48,708 nt of DNA, taken from the IMG/VR virus record IMGVR_UViG_3300010354_000140, positions 1-48,708 of that record; one strand, written 5' to 3'. The position numbers and the translations under genes were made by a program. Below the pieces are notes generated by a model. The model was not told where the DNA came from. It worked only from the letters and a program-made list of their open reading frames with translations, and did no database searches. The stretch's first letter is position 1, and the number at the start of each line of letters is the position of its first letter. Shown here one piece after another: positions 35,290 through 41,964 of the stretch. The DNA is from a virus.

Positions 35290-35374
35290 GCCTTCGTAGC
35301 AGAACTGGTTTATGCAACGGATTTAAAATCCGTAGGGAATTTCTCCCATGCGGGTTCGAATCCCGCCGAAGGCA
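35290..35374 (+). tRNA. tRNA-Leu (anticodon UAA)
   Basis: Acceptor stem GCCTTCG (35290-35296) pairs with CGAAGGC (35367-35373), discriminator A, no encoded CCA. The anticodon stem is ACGGA/TCCGT with loop TTTAAAA, giving anticodon TAA (35324-35326). A class II long variable arm (AGGGAATTTCTCCC) and the T arm GCGGGTTCGAATCCCGC complete it. It reads UUA codons, which an AT-leaning phage in a higher-GC host would use often. It closes the plus-strand terminase transcript, immediately before a terminator. Confidence 0.95.
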
Positions 35375-35383
35375 TGATGAAAG

Positions 35384-35405
35384 AGGGAGCGAAAGCTCCT
35401 TTTTT
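35384..35405 (+). terminator. Rho-independent terminator after tRNA-Leu
   Basis: GGAGC-GAAA-GCTCC (35386-35399), extended by weak outer pairs, has a GNRA tetraloop and is followed by six T. It ends the terminase, CP12-like, tRNA transcript. The leftward gene at 35412 converges on it. Confidence 0.85.
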
Positions 35406-35411
35406 GTTGTC

Positions 35412-35624
35412 TTATGGTTCCTTATGACTCTCCCGTGTAGCCTCAAGGCTACATTTCCCATCGTCCCAATGGCGCATAACGCCAGCAACAATAAAGCAAT
35501 TAGTAATTAAATACGATGCAAAGATGAAAGTGCGCAATAAGGCAATCCTGTCTGCCTCCTTGTTACAAGACGTTTCTTTGCTCCCCAATGCTTTCGCCCA
35601 TATCCGCCACACTTTCCTTTGCAT
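35412..35624 (-). CDS. Possible small membrane protein (up to 70 aa)
   Basis: The C-terminal part has one clear membrane segment (ALLRTFIFASYLITNCFIVAG) followed by a charged tail MRHWDDGKCSLEATRESHKE. The ATG at 35624 has no ribosome site and overlaps the upstream gene by 62 bases. A perfect AAGGAGG lies inside, eight bases before an ATT codon at 35546, which could start a 44-residue form. A seven-pair hairpin (TGTAGCC...GGCTACA, 35440-35457 region) falls in the coding 3' end. Unknown function; an inhibitor of superinfection or a lysis protein are possibilities only. Confidence 0.4.
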   Translation of the reverse strand: MQRKVWRIWAKALGSKETSCNKEADRIALLRTFIFASYLITNCFIVAGVMRHWDDGKCSLEATRESHKEP

Positions 35625-35802
35625 GAATGTAAGTTTTTAGTTCATGAAGATAAGCCCTGAGCATAGCCGCCTTTTCTAAATGCCACGGATCGTGATGAGC
35701 AAAATACAAGGCCATATGACTATCAATGGCTTTAAGAATATTATGAATGGGCGCGTTCCATGGCTCTCTAATAGGCGTGTTAAACGTGCGCCTGTTTTCC
35801 AT
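35563..35802 (-). CDS. Hypothetical helical protein, 79 aa
   Basis: Starts MENRRTFNTPIREPWNAPIH, overlapping the phosphoesterase gene by 23 bases. The body HNILKAIDSHMALYFAHHDP, then WHLEKAAMLRAYLHELKTYI, is a rich His/Trp helical hairpin without membrane segments. The tight overlap indicates co-translation with the phosphoesterase. Family unknown. Confidence 0.7.
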   Translation of the reverse strand: MENRRTFNTPIREPWNAPIHNILKAIDSHMALYFAHHDPWHLEKAAMLRAYLHELKTYIHAKESVADMGESIGEQRNVL

Positions 35803-36316
35803 GGCGGAAATATTCTTTAATGTCTTCCAATGCTACTGGCGCAAAGCTATTCACTTCTAAACAAGCGCTAAAGTAACGCCCATCTATTTGCTTGTTGTCG
35901 TCCAAAATACGATGACAATGCAAATGGCCATGCACGTTGCCAATGTATCGCCCCTGTAGATTGTCTGTATGTACGGGGATGTGTGTATAAATAAGTCCAT
36001 CACGGAAAAAGGCTCCGCGAATATCATGAAAATACGGAAGATAATCCTGTAGGCGAAAGATATCGTGATTTCCCCTGATTAGCACTTTACTGCCATTAAA
36101 CCTATCTAGCAGTTTCAATACAGAACGAGGAATGGCTACGTCGCCAAGAATATACACTCTATCTTTCTTGTTGACCACCTTATTATGACGCTCAATAAGT
36201 GTTTCGTGCATTTCTTCAATGCAAGAAAAAGGCCTTAGACGACTGCCGTCAGGCCTTAAAAATTCAAGCATCTTCGCATGACCCAAATGCCAATCAGAAG
36301 AAACGAAAGCGCTCAT
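35780..36316 (-). CDS. Calcineurin-like metallophosphoesterase, 178 aa
   Basis: Contains the ordered metal motifs of the family: FVSSDWHLGHAKM (D-x-H), VYILGDVAIP (GD), VLIRGNHDIFR (GNHD), IYTHIPVHTD (H) and NVHGHLHCHR (GHLH). Such two-metal enzymes cleave phosphomonoesters or phosphodiesters. The compact size matches stand-alone phage and bacterial phosphoesterases. It overlaps its upstream gene as ATGA (36316-36313), so both are coupled. The substrate is unknown. Confidence 0.88.
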   Translation of the reverse strand: MSAFVSSDWHLGHAKMLEFLRPDGSRLRPFSCIEEMHETLIERHNKVVNKKDRVYILGDVAIPRSVLKLLDRFNGSKVLIRGNHDIFRLQDYLPYFHDIRGAFFRDGLIYTHIPVHTDNLQGRYIGNVHGHLHCHRILDDNKQIDGRYFSACLEVNSFAPVALEDIKEYFRHGKQAHV

Positions 36317-36519
36317 GATTTGTATTCACTTACTACGCAGGTTTTAACAAAAGGCCTGTCAAGGCTTTCCAATGCATTAATAATCCATTCCTCTGCGTTT
36401 TTCACATCATGGAACACGTTTCGATAGCACCACCACAACAGCTCCTTCTCTTGCACTTCATACATGGCCTTACGAGGGTCAACAATTGATGGCTTCTGAA
36501 CAATGCGGAATTGAGCCAT
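36313..36519 (-). CDS. Hypothetical protein coupled to phosphoesterase, 68 aa
   Basis: Starts MAQFRIVQKPSIVDPRKAMY and continues with EVQEKELLWWCYRNVFHDVK and a helical NAEEWIINALESL. Ends in an ATGA overlap with the phosphoesterase start. The small alpha/beta pattern (beta strand, W-rich helix) resembles short phage proteins with a 'Y-x-V-Q-x-x-x' core, but I cannot name a family. Confidence 0.68.
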   Translation of the reverse strand: MAQFRIVQKPSIVDPRKAMYEVQEKELLWWCYRNVFHDVKNAEEWIINALESLDRPFVKTCVVSEYKS

Positions 36520-36548
36520 TTGCCAATGGAGAAGAAGATCATCATAAA

Positions 36549-36624
36549 GCGCCTAGGCAGGATTCGAACCTGCATCGCTCTGCAGCAGCAGTAGCCGTAC
36601 TTTCCAATTGTCTCGGACTAGGCG
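36549..36624 (-). tRNA. tRNA-like element with degenerate anticodon arm
   Basis: Acceptor strands CGCCTAG and CTAGGCG pair perfectly (seven pairs) and the T arm GCAGGTTCGAATCCTGC is canonical. T8, A14 and the D-loop GG are present. The middle (ACTGCTGCTGCAG) contains a CTG triplet run and does not form a clean five-pair anticodon stem with a seven-base loop, so I cannot read an anticodon. At 76 bases without CCA it is three longer than a simple tRNA. It may be a tRNA pseudogene, an expanded or atypical tRNA, or a tRNA-derived attachment remnant. Confidence 0.6.
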
Positions 36625-36673
36625 AAAGTTCTAAAGAGCCAGTGACCCCCAGGTTTGAGCATCGTGGAGAGGC

Positions 36674-36847
36674 TTAGGGGGTGTTAGATGGAGCAAGCGT
36701 GACTGGCCTACCGACAATCGGGCTGTGAGTTAACCAGGCGTATCCAAACAGAGGCTTACCCCAGGCCTTCGCGCTTGCCGAATGGGTCCCCGGCGCATCA
36801 GCGGCCAACTGAGCCCGATCAAAAGAGAGCGGGAACTCAACAAGCAT
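36674..36847 (-). CDS. Small unknown protein, 57 aa
   Basis: ATG at 36847, nine bases after the stop of the HU-like gene, suggests translational coupling. The reading gives MLVEFPLSFDRAQLAADAPG, THSASAKAWGKPLFGYAWLT and HSPIVGRPVTLAPSNTP. Higher GC than its neighbours. The eight-base inverted pair ATCGGGCT/AGCCCGAT (36717-36724, 36812-36819) lies within it. No family recognised. Evidence is the open frame and the position only. Confidence 0.45.
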   Translation of the reverse strand: MLVEFPLSFDRAQLAADAPGTHSASAKAWGKPLFGYAWLTHSPIVGRPVTLAPSNTP

Positions 36848-36856
36848 AGCGTCAAT

Positions 36857-37150
36857 TCATTCAACAGATTCTTCAATTGACAGCATCTTCCTTTTAAATT
36901 CTTGAGCAGGATCAAATCGAGCCACTTTTTTTTCTGGCACTGGAATACGTTGCTGTGTAGAGGGATTCATTCCTAAACGTGCTTTATGTACACGAGGCTC
37001 AAAGGTGCCAAATTTCTTGAATTTCACAGAGCGACCTTCTGCTACTGCCTCCATTACTACTTCCATGAAAACATCAATCATTCGACTAATATCTTTTTGG
37101 TAGAAATCAGTTTGAGCGGCAATGCGATTTACAACGTCAACCTTGTTCAT
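36857..37150 (-). CDS. HU/IHF-family DNA-binding protein, 97 aa
   Basis: ATG 37150 preferred to TTG 37156. The sequence MNKVDVVNRIAAQTDFYQKD, RSVKFKKFGTFEPRVHKARL and GMNPSTQQRIPVPEKKVARF is classic HU/IHF: helical dimer base, G-T-F strand and the R-x-G-x-N-P beta arm with the arm-tip proline. It would bend DNA in replication, transcription or packaging. It is followed in coupling distance by the 57-residue frame. Length close to host HU (about 90 aa). Confidence 0.9.
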   Translation of the reverse strand: MNKVDVVNRIAAQTDFYQKDISRMIDVFMEVVMEAVAEGRSVKFKKFGTFEPRVHKARLGMNPSTQQRIPVPEKKVARFDPAQEFKRKMLSIEESVE

Positions 37151-37180
37151 GAGCAATTAGCAATGATTTGAACTATAGCG

Positions 37181-37921
37181 TCAAGAACGACCATAACTTG
37201 GAAGATCATTATTTGCCGCCTCGAAAAAGGCAGGCATCCGGCTCCGCTGCGTATCATTCAGCTCCTCTGCTTTCCCTTTCTCAAACAAATTGTCGCTTTG
37301 ACGCAGCCAGAAATCTTTATCCAGCCATTTATCATTGCTTCCCTTAAGTCCGTCAAATGCCCATAATGCAGTGGCACGACGCAATTTGTTCAAGCTTTCG
37401 CCAGCCTTTTCTTCAAGCTCCGTAGCAACAAGACTATGCACTCCCACATGCGTAATCTCATCACGACTAATGTCAGCAGCTACTGTGCGAATACCAATGT
37501 CTCCGTTAAAACGAAAAAATGGCAATGCAACAAAGAAAATACTCCGTTCCAAAATGGCAGCTTTCAAAATAGGGTGGGCAGGATGCTCTTGCCAAGCTTT
37601 CAAAATATTTTTAATTTCCTTCTCTGCTTTGTCATTAGTGCCATGCGCAGCAGTTACATAGTTCAGTGCTTCATCATGCCGCTGCTCGTCTTCCTGATTG
37701 TGACGAAGAGCTTCAACAACGCCAGGCGTAGAAGGCAAATCACGAGCTAGCCCCTGCTCCAGAAAGTCCTTCACGGGCAGCTCCAAATGACGCAATGCAA
37801 GAAGAGAATAAATAGTATCCTCGCCGCCTTCCTTAAGCTTGCCTTTGCTAACGGGCACAGCTTGCCACGGACGCTTCTTGGCGATCATCTGCAAATAGGG
37901 GCTCTTCGTTGCGACAGTCAT
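37181..37921 (-). CDS. nrdB: Ribonucleotide reductase beta subunit, cyanophage type, 246 aa
   Basis: Ferritin-like metal motifs: E79-x-x-H82 (EDEQRHDEAL), E125 (ILERSIFF) and E155-x-x-H158 (ISRDEITHVG). Shorter than cellular NrdB (about 375 aa). The residue four after the first motif's His, where standard class I beta carries the radical tyrosine, is Leu (L86), so a classical tyrosyl radical is unlikely at that position. Located 68 bases downstream of nrdA; a terminator-like hairpin lies between. It should assemble with the short alpha subunit to reduce ribonucleotides for phage DNA synthesis. Type assigned from size and motifs. Confidence 0.86.
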   Translation of the reverse strand: MTVATKSPYLQMIAKKRPWQAVPVSKGKLKEGGEDTIYSLLALRHLELPVKDFLEQGLARDLPSTPGVVEALRHNQEDEQRHDEALNYVTAAHGTNDKAEKEIKNILKAWQEHPAHPILKAAILERSIFFVALPFFRFNGDIGIRTVAADISRDEITHVGVHSLVATELEEKAGESLNKLRRATALWAFDGLKGSNDKWLDKDFWLRQSDNLFEKGKAEELNDTQRSRMPAFFEAANNDLPSYGRS

Positions 37922-37960
37922 TTTCGTAATACGCGCTAAAATTCGGAAGTGAGGAAAGCA

Positions 37961-37990
37961 AAGGGGGCCTTTGAGCCCCCTTCTTTTTTT
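37961..37990. terminator. Bidirectional-type terminator between nrdA and nrdB
   Basis: AAGGGGGC-CTTTGA-GCCCCCTT forms an eight-pair stem (37961-37982). Rightward it is followed by TTCTTTTTTT, a strong T-tract; leftward the tract is TTTGCTTT, weaker. It sits directly after the nrdA stop. In the leftward direction it could reduce nrdB expression relative to nrdA. Confidence 0.65.
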
Positions 37991-39441
37991 TATTCTGCGC
38001 AGCTGCTACAGAATCCAGCCTCTAGATTACAAGACATTGAAGGGCCTTCAGCTTCAGACTCGTCGTCTAAGCCAAACATGCTCTTAAAGTCGTCATCCAA
38101 TGCAGCGTATGCATCATCCTTCCGTTGAGTGTCCGGAAGAACTTGCAAGCTGTAGTACAGGCTCGTCTGAGGAGATTCTAGCCAATCACGAAGAAACTCT
38201 TCGTCGTAAATAACCATATCTGACCAACTGTTATACGAATAGCCATGGAAAAGACCAGTGCGCTGATATAACTGAACAATGCCATTTGCTACGCGCTTGT
38301 AATTAGTCCAGCCCACTTCTGCAGCCGTTTCCACTTCGCCATAGTCAAAACTTTCCACGCCAAACGTGCCAGAGTCTCGATCAACATGACGCGCAATAGG
38401 CGGAGCAATTTCAGGAGCCGTAGTAAAGCCCCGAGTGTCAAGATAACGATAAGAACACGATGCAGTGGGAGCAATGCAAAAGGCACGTTCCATCTGATGC
38501 TTCCTAGCAATCACTGCTGCGCCCATAATTCCCCTATGCAAAGCATATACCGCCTTGCCAGCCGTCGTATTCATCCAGAATTCCCGCCAATTTGTCGCAT
38601 CATCAATTAAATAAGCATCCAGCGCATGGCCAAATTCTTCATAACTAATGTCATGAATGGCAAGGAAATTAGCTAGGCCAAGCACGCCAAGTCCCACTTG
38701 CCTGTCAATGGAAGGAGGAAGATATTCGCCCGTATCACCCACGCCAGTTGTAGGATGCAGCTCGCACAATTGCTTCATGCCTTCCATAAAGGCACCTTCA
38801 ACATTGTCAATTGAGCAGGCGCCAAGATTAATATGTTGCAGCAGGCAAGTGCCACGATGCGGAAGATAAACTTCCAGGCAAACATTTGCACGAATGCGCT
38901 CACCTTGCGCATTAAAGCGAATCTTATTCAGCCAAATATCTCCACTACCAATTCCCTTTAACAATGCAGCACGGAAATCAGCAGTGGTTTTAGCCAGAAA
39001 ATCTTGATCCACGTTAATACAACGCTTCACCCAAGGCAGTTCATTTCGCGAAGCTTCAACAAATTCCAGAGCATCAGGATGGTCATAGTCAATATGCAAA
39101 ACTACGGCCCCGTTCTTATAGATGCCTCCTCGGCGCAAAATTTCATTAAGCGTGGAATAAATCTTGCCGAAGCTTACTGGCCCGCTTGCAACCAAGCCTT
39201 TGCCATTTTCAGCATTCCTTTCACGGAGAGAAGACAAATGAACAGCGACGCCCGCACCATTGCGCAGCCCGTGACTAACAAACCGCCAAGATGCTTCAAT
39301 ACCATCTGGCCCCTCCATTGAATCCTCTACGTTAAAAACAGTGCAGCTAACGGGCAGGCGACTATCAGGATTATTCAGCCAGTCTTCTACGCGTCCAGTT
39401 CGTGCAATTGCTTCGCAGCGTGCTTTTTCTTTGAGAGCCAT
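37990..39441 (-). CDS. nrdA: Ribonucleotide reductase alpha subunit, compact cyanophage type, 483 aa
   Basis: ATG 39441 is preferred to TTG 39450. Active-site parts are visible in order: SCTVFNVEDS (first redox Cys), a ten-strand barrel, RANVCLEVYLP (the N-x-C-x-E thiyl centre), CLLQHINLGAC (second redox Cys), APTASCSYRYL (substrate phosphate loop), TSLYYSLQVLP (the Tyr-Tyr relay pair of class I) and a C-terminal CSSCAE. The protein lacks an N-terminal ATP cone. The tyrosine pair and adjacent beta gene indicate a class I enzyme even though the size resembles class II proteins. This compact group in marine cyanophages was first called class II and later reassigned to class I (established knowledge). 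Confidence 0.87.
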   Translation of the reverse strand: MALKEKARCEAIARTGRVEDWLNNPDSRLPVSCTVFNVEDSMEGPDGIEASWRFVSHGLRNGAGVAVHLSSLRERNAENGKGLVASGPVSFGKIYSTLNEILRRGGIYKNGAVVLHIDYDHPDALEFVEASRNELPWVKRCINVDQDFLAKTTADFRAALLKGIGSGDIWLNKIRFNAQGERIRANVCLEVYLPHRGTCLLQHINLGACSIDNVEGAFMEGMKQLCELHPTTGVGDTGEYLPPSIDRQVGLGVLGLANFLAIHDISYEEFGHALDAYLIDDATNWREFWMNTTAGKAVYALHRGIMGAAVIARKHQMERAFCIAPTASCSYRYLDTRGFTTAPEIAPPIARHVDRDSGTFGVESFDYGEVETAAEVGWTNYKRVANGIVQLYQRTGLFHGYSYNSWSDMVIYDEEFLRDWLESPQTSLYYSLQVLPDTQRKDDAYAALDDDFKSMFGLDDESEAEGPSMSCNLEAGFCSSCAE

Positions 39442-39468
39442 AGACAACAAAAGAGGCCTTCCGGCCTC
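39442..39468 (-). terminator. Terminator-like hairpin just upstream of nrdA start
   Basis: GAGGCC-GGAA-GGCCTC (GNRA-type loop) followed by TTTTGTTGTCT, then ATG of nrdA. The same arrangement (hairpin, T-rich stretch, start codon) occurs at 20676-20703 and 46105-46143. It could end transcription from the right or act as an attenuator in the nrdA leader. Confidence 0.55.
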
Positions 39469-39535
39469 CGAAAAACCAACTGCATAAAGCTAACGCAATT
39501 AGTCCATGCAAAAGCAGAAAATTCCCTTACGCTTC

Positions 39536-39727
39536 CTAGTCACAAAGATTCTCCTCATCCTCATTTGAGACTAAATCTGCGACAAACAATCGCGCATCAT
39601 TTAACGAGCGGAAATAACAAGGCTTGCCATCTATTGCCGCAAACCATTGAAACTCTGGCTTACTAAAACATGGCCATAGTTTGTACTGGCCAATCATCAT
39701 TGGCTGACGCTCGGGAAGACTAAACAT
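39536..39727 (-). CDS. Hypothetical protein, 63 aa
   Basis: ATG 39727 preferred over TTG 39733. The sequence MFSLPERQPMMIGQYKLWPC, then FSKPEFQWFAAIDGKPCYFR and SLNDARLFVADLV, reads like a real small alpha/beta protein with a Y/F-rich sheet and one C-terminal helix. It lies 95 bases upstream of nrdA in the same direction. Family unknown. Confidence 0.6.
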   Translation of the reverse strand: MFSLPERQPMMIGQYKLWPCFSKPEFQWFAAIDGKPCYFRSLNDARLFVADLVSNEDEENLCD

Positions 39728-39803
39728 GGCCAATTCCGTATAGTCTCTCTAAGCTAATTGTTTCATTGGCCGCGAGAAGCAATTATTTATACAAACTTCT
39801 GTT

Positions 39804-40469
39804 TCACACGCGCAAGCTTTTCCTCCTTTTGTTTTGCTTCAATTCCCAGACTCTCTTTAGTCCATCAATTTCCTCCTGAGCTGCATCGCTAAGTTCCAGC
39901 CTCCTAGATTCTGTCTTCACAATTCTCCCTTCTTCAGCCAGAAGATTAATGCTGTTATAAATTGTCTTTGGCTTATAAAAACGATTAGCGGGATGCTTAA
40001 TCAATAATCCTGGATAGCAAACTTCGCCAGATTGGGCTAAGTCATCAATGGCCCACAAAATAAATCGTTCTGCATTTTTCACAAAACCAGGAAGCTCATT
40101 GTCCATGCAGGCCTCTATAAGCATTTGCTGCTTATTTGGTTCGGCTGGAGACCAACGCAAACGACGATGCTCAAAAGAACAATTTCGCTTCAAAAGCAAC
40201 GTTTCGCAAAGTGCTTCACTCTCCAAAAATCGCTTCAGCTTAGGACGCAGCACATACCAATTATCAAACTTATGACAATCGGCAAATTTCTCCGCCAGCT
40301 CCTTCTCTTTCCTGCCTGCTGCCTGAAAAGCTTTCACGACTACCAGCGGATCGTGATGAGCACGCAACAGTCCTTCCAACAATGCAGCAGGATCGTCCGT
40401 GCAATCAAGCCGCAGCATCGTATCGCTCGAAGCCCAATGGGAAAAAATCAGCCATTTGGCACTGTTCAT
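39804..40469 (-). CDS. Unknown protein with winged-helix-like C-terminus, 221 aa
   Basis: Start placed at ATG 40469; an ATG at 40502 inside a palindrome would add 11 residues. The N-terminal half is charged and helical (LEGLLRAHHDPLVVVKAFQA, AGRKEKELAEKFADCHKFDN). The C-terminal part NAERFILWAIDDLAQSGEV and YNSINLLAEEGRIVKTESRR looks like a winged-helix DNA-binding domain: helix, T-I-Y-N-S-I-N-x-L recognition-helix-like, then wing. As the first gene leftward of a 600-bp control region it may bind that region; replication initiation or transcription control are both possible. Confidence 0.55.
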   Translation of the reverse strand: MNSAKWLIFSHWASSDTMLRLDCTDDPAALLEGLLRAHHDPLVVVKAFQAAGRKEKELAEKFADCHKFDNWYVLRPKLKRFLESEALCETLLLKRNCSFEHRRLRWSPAEPNKQQMLIEACMDNELPGFVKNAERFILWAIDDLAQSGEVCYPGLLIKHPANRFYKPKTIYNSINLLAEEGRIVKTESRRLELSDAAQEEIDGLKRVWELKQNKRRKSLRV

Positions 40470-40493
40470 CCTGATACAAGAAAAACCCACATG

Positions 40494-40514
40494 CCCGATC
40501 ATAGCAGGATCGGG
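40494..40514. promoter_or_regulatory. Inverted repeat overlapping a leftward -10-like box
   Basis: CCCGATC and GATCGGG flank a seven-base centre that holds, on the minus strand, TATGAT, a good -10 box. The -35 region is poor. It sits just upstream of the winged-helix-like gene. The geometry (operator over -10) suggests a repressor site, perhaps autoregulation; inferred. Confidence 0.45.
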
Positions 40515-40859
40515 AACACTGGGAAAAACAGCAGCCCAACGGCGAGTGTTATGATAGCCATAAGCGGAGCAGCGTCTAGCATTCTTCTAGTAACGCTGCT
40601 AAGCCAGTGCCGCTAGATCAGTCACGTTCTCGACAAGTGAAGTCCCTAAAGGACGGAACGATGCCCAGGAAAGTGACGATGCACTAAAAACTAGACTAGC
40701 CGCGTTACTTGACTAGCCCCCCAAGGGCGATGCACCAAAAAGCGGCGGAAAACAAAAAAGCTAGTAAAACAAAAGATCTAGCGAAACAAAAAAAGGCTGC
40801 ACTAGACCCTATGTAATAGTGCGCTGAAATTGTGCGTACCAGCGGGACAGGTTTAAAAA

Positions 40860-40869
40860 CAGGAGGTGA
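40860..40869 (+). other. Perfect Shine-Dalgarno sequence without a gene
   Basis: AGGAGGTGA, a nine-base complement to the 16S tail, lies after a purine-rich stretch, but no start codon with an open frame follows within 30 bases; the nearest (GTG inside the motif) yields only six codons before a stop. It may be a leftover leader, or have another role. Confidence 0.35.
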
Positions 40870-40921
40870 CAATATTTAGAAAGTAGGAACGGCGGCTTTA
40901 GGGCCGCCTTTAGCTAGACCA

Positions 40922-40971
40922 AGAACAATGAAAAGGGAATGCTGATAATTGTTTTTTCTAATAATTGTTCT
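40922..40971. repeat. Direct and inverted repeat cluster upstream of plus-strand HNH gene
   Basis: ATAATTGTT occurs at 40945-40953 and 40961-40969 (period 16). AGAACAAT (40922-40929) is the inverse of ATTGTTCT (40964-40971). The arrangement resembles a set of operator half-sites in the control region before the HNH gene at 41103. No clear sigma-70 promoter was recognised in the gap to 41102. Confidence 0.4.
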
Positions 40972-41102
40972 CCACTCCGCCTTTGGGGCTACGTTCGCTA
41001 GATAGCAGGAAACGCTTCATCTGCGCTCTCTGCGAGAGCTTGATTCAGCGTATAAACACTACGTTTTGCTCGCTATAGTCTCGACAGTATTTCCCTCGCA
41101 TC

Positions 41103-41582
41103 GTGATTGAAGGCCAAATCTGCTCTAAATGCTTGCTTTATAAAAGCATTGATCGGTTTCCAAGGAGCAAGAACGCTCCCAATGGCATTCACACGGAATG
41201 TAAACAATGCCAATGGCAATACAAACAACAAAACCCCGTGCTGACAATGACATGTAAAATGATTGCTCGCGCTCGCCAGCGGGCTCTCGATAAAAATCTT
41301 CCCTTCAACATAGATCATAAATACATTCGCTCTCTTGTTCCGTCCCATTGTCCAATATTTGGCACAAAATTAGAATGGTCGTGTTGTCGCGGTAATACTG
41401 GTGGCGGCCTCCCTAATAGCCCCTCCCTCGATCGCATTGACCCCTCTAAAGGCTACGTTAAAGGCAATGTGTGGATAATTAGTCATCGCGCTAATACCAT
41501 CAAAAATGATGCCTCTCACGAAGAACTAAAACTAATAACAAAAGCAGTGGGAGAAGCCCTCGTAAATAGTCTGGATTTTTGA
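41103..41582 (+). CDS. HNH-type endonuclease with N-terminal zinc ribbon, 159 aa
   Basis: GTG start at 41103. Residues 6-40 hold ICSKCLLYKSIDRF and HTECKQCQWQY, two C-x-x-C pairs forming a zinc ribbon. The C-terminal half has SHCPIFGTKLEW, then LPNSPSLDRIDPSKGYVKGN followed by VWIISHRANTIKNDAS, the conserved core of a phage HNH/endonuclease VII-like nuclease group. These often act as mobile or packaging-related nucleases. It lies on the plus strand between the CTAG-rich region and a GC-rich island, an isolated placement typical of free-standing endonucleases. No ribosome site is obvious. Confidence 0.78.
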   Translation: MIEGQICSKCLLYKSIDRFPRSKNAPNGIHTECKQCQWQYKQQNPVLTMTCKMIARARQRALDKNLPFNIDHKYIRSLVPSHCPIFGTKLEWSCCRGNTGGGLPNSPSLDRIDPSKGYVKGNVWIISHRANTIKNDASHEELKLITKAVGEALVNSLDF

Positions 41583-41964
41583 CTAGGTATTTATACTTAG
41601 AGGCAAAAAATCGGATGAAAAATGGCGCCACTTTTCGGAGGGGTAGCCCCGAGCCTCTCGCGCTCAACCCGGCCGCTACCGCGCTGTGGCTTTGCTCCAT
41701 CCTCGCATGGCACCGGGCCCGGCATCAAGGCCTGAACCATCAGAAATCCTGATGGCGCAAGGGGGTTGACAGGATGCCGCCTTTATGATCCACGCGGTAG
41801 AACGCCTGTACCATCGTTGCTGATCCCCTAACCGCTCACCCTGTCAGCAGTAGCAAGGCCGCCAGGGGCCCCTAGGATCGCCAGCCTGACACGATAAAGC
41901 CCGGCAGGATAGGAGCATGCCGGGCGCTGATCAGGGGCCCTGTAGGGGCTGCTAGGGGCCGCTG
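41583..41964. other. GC-rich intergenic island with hairpins and repeats
   Basis: No gene longer than about 25 codons. From about 41640 the GC content rises visibly. Hairpins: CCATCAG-AAATC-CTGATGG (41738-41756) and GCCCGGCA...TGCCGGGC (41899-41925). AGGGGCCC and CTAGGGGCC-like words recur between 41870 and 41965. ATAGGAGCAT and, on the minus strand, ATGGTACAGGCGT also occur in the repeat region at 43750-43960. A perfect TTGACA at 41766 has no -10 at a usable distance. Confidence 0.5.

Larger units (their letters stand above)
40568..41001. other. CTAG-rich, A-tract-rich intergenic region (possible origin or control region)
   Basis: No credible gene lies in 40503-41102. Between 40576 and 41001 the tetramer CTAG occurs 11 times in about 426 bases. 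A hairpin AGCAGCGT/ACGCTGCT (40568-40600) encloses two CTAG. CGATGCAC[T/C]AAAAA is repeated at 40677 and 40728, 51 bases apart. A-rich tracts ending in CTAG recur at 40745-40805. A hairpin GGCGGC...GCCGCC lies near 40891-40908. Such iterated motifs plus A-tracts fit a replication origin or a multi-site regulatory region. No function is proven. Confidence 0.5.

Noticed and set aside
35192-35491. Minus-strand 99-residue frame over the tRNA
   Set aside because: Runs across a clear tRNA-Leu and terminator.
36674-36847. Structured non-coding RNA or riboswitch suggested by the ATCGGGCT/AGCCCGAT pair
   Set aside because: The stretch reads as one intact small frame on the minus strand and lies downstream, not upstream, of the nrd genes; no B12-box seen.
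41766-41789. Perfect TTGACA followed by TATGAT
   Set aside because: Spacing is only 12 bases, too short for a sigma-70 promoter.
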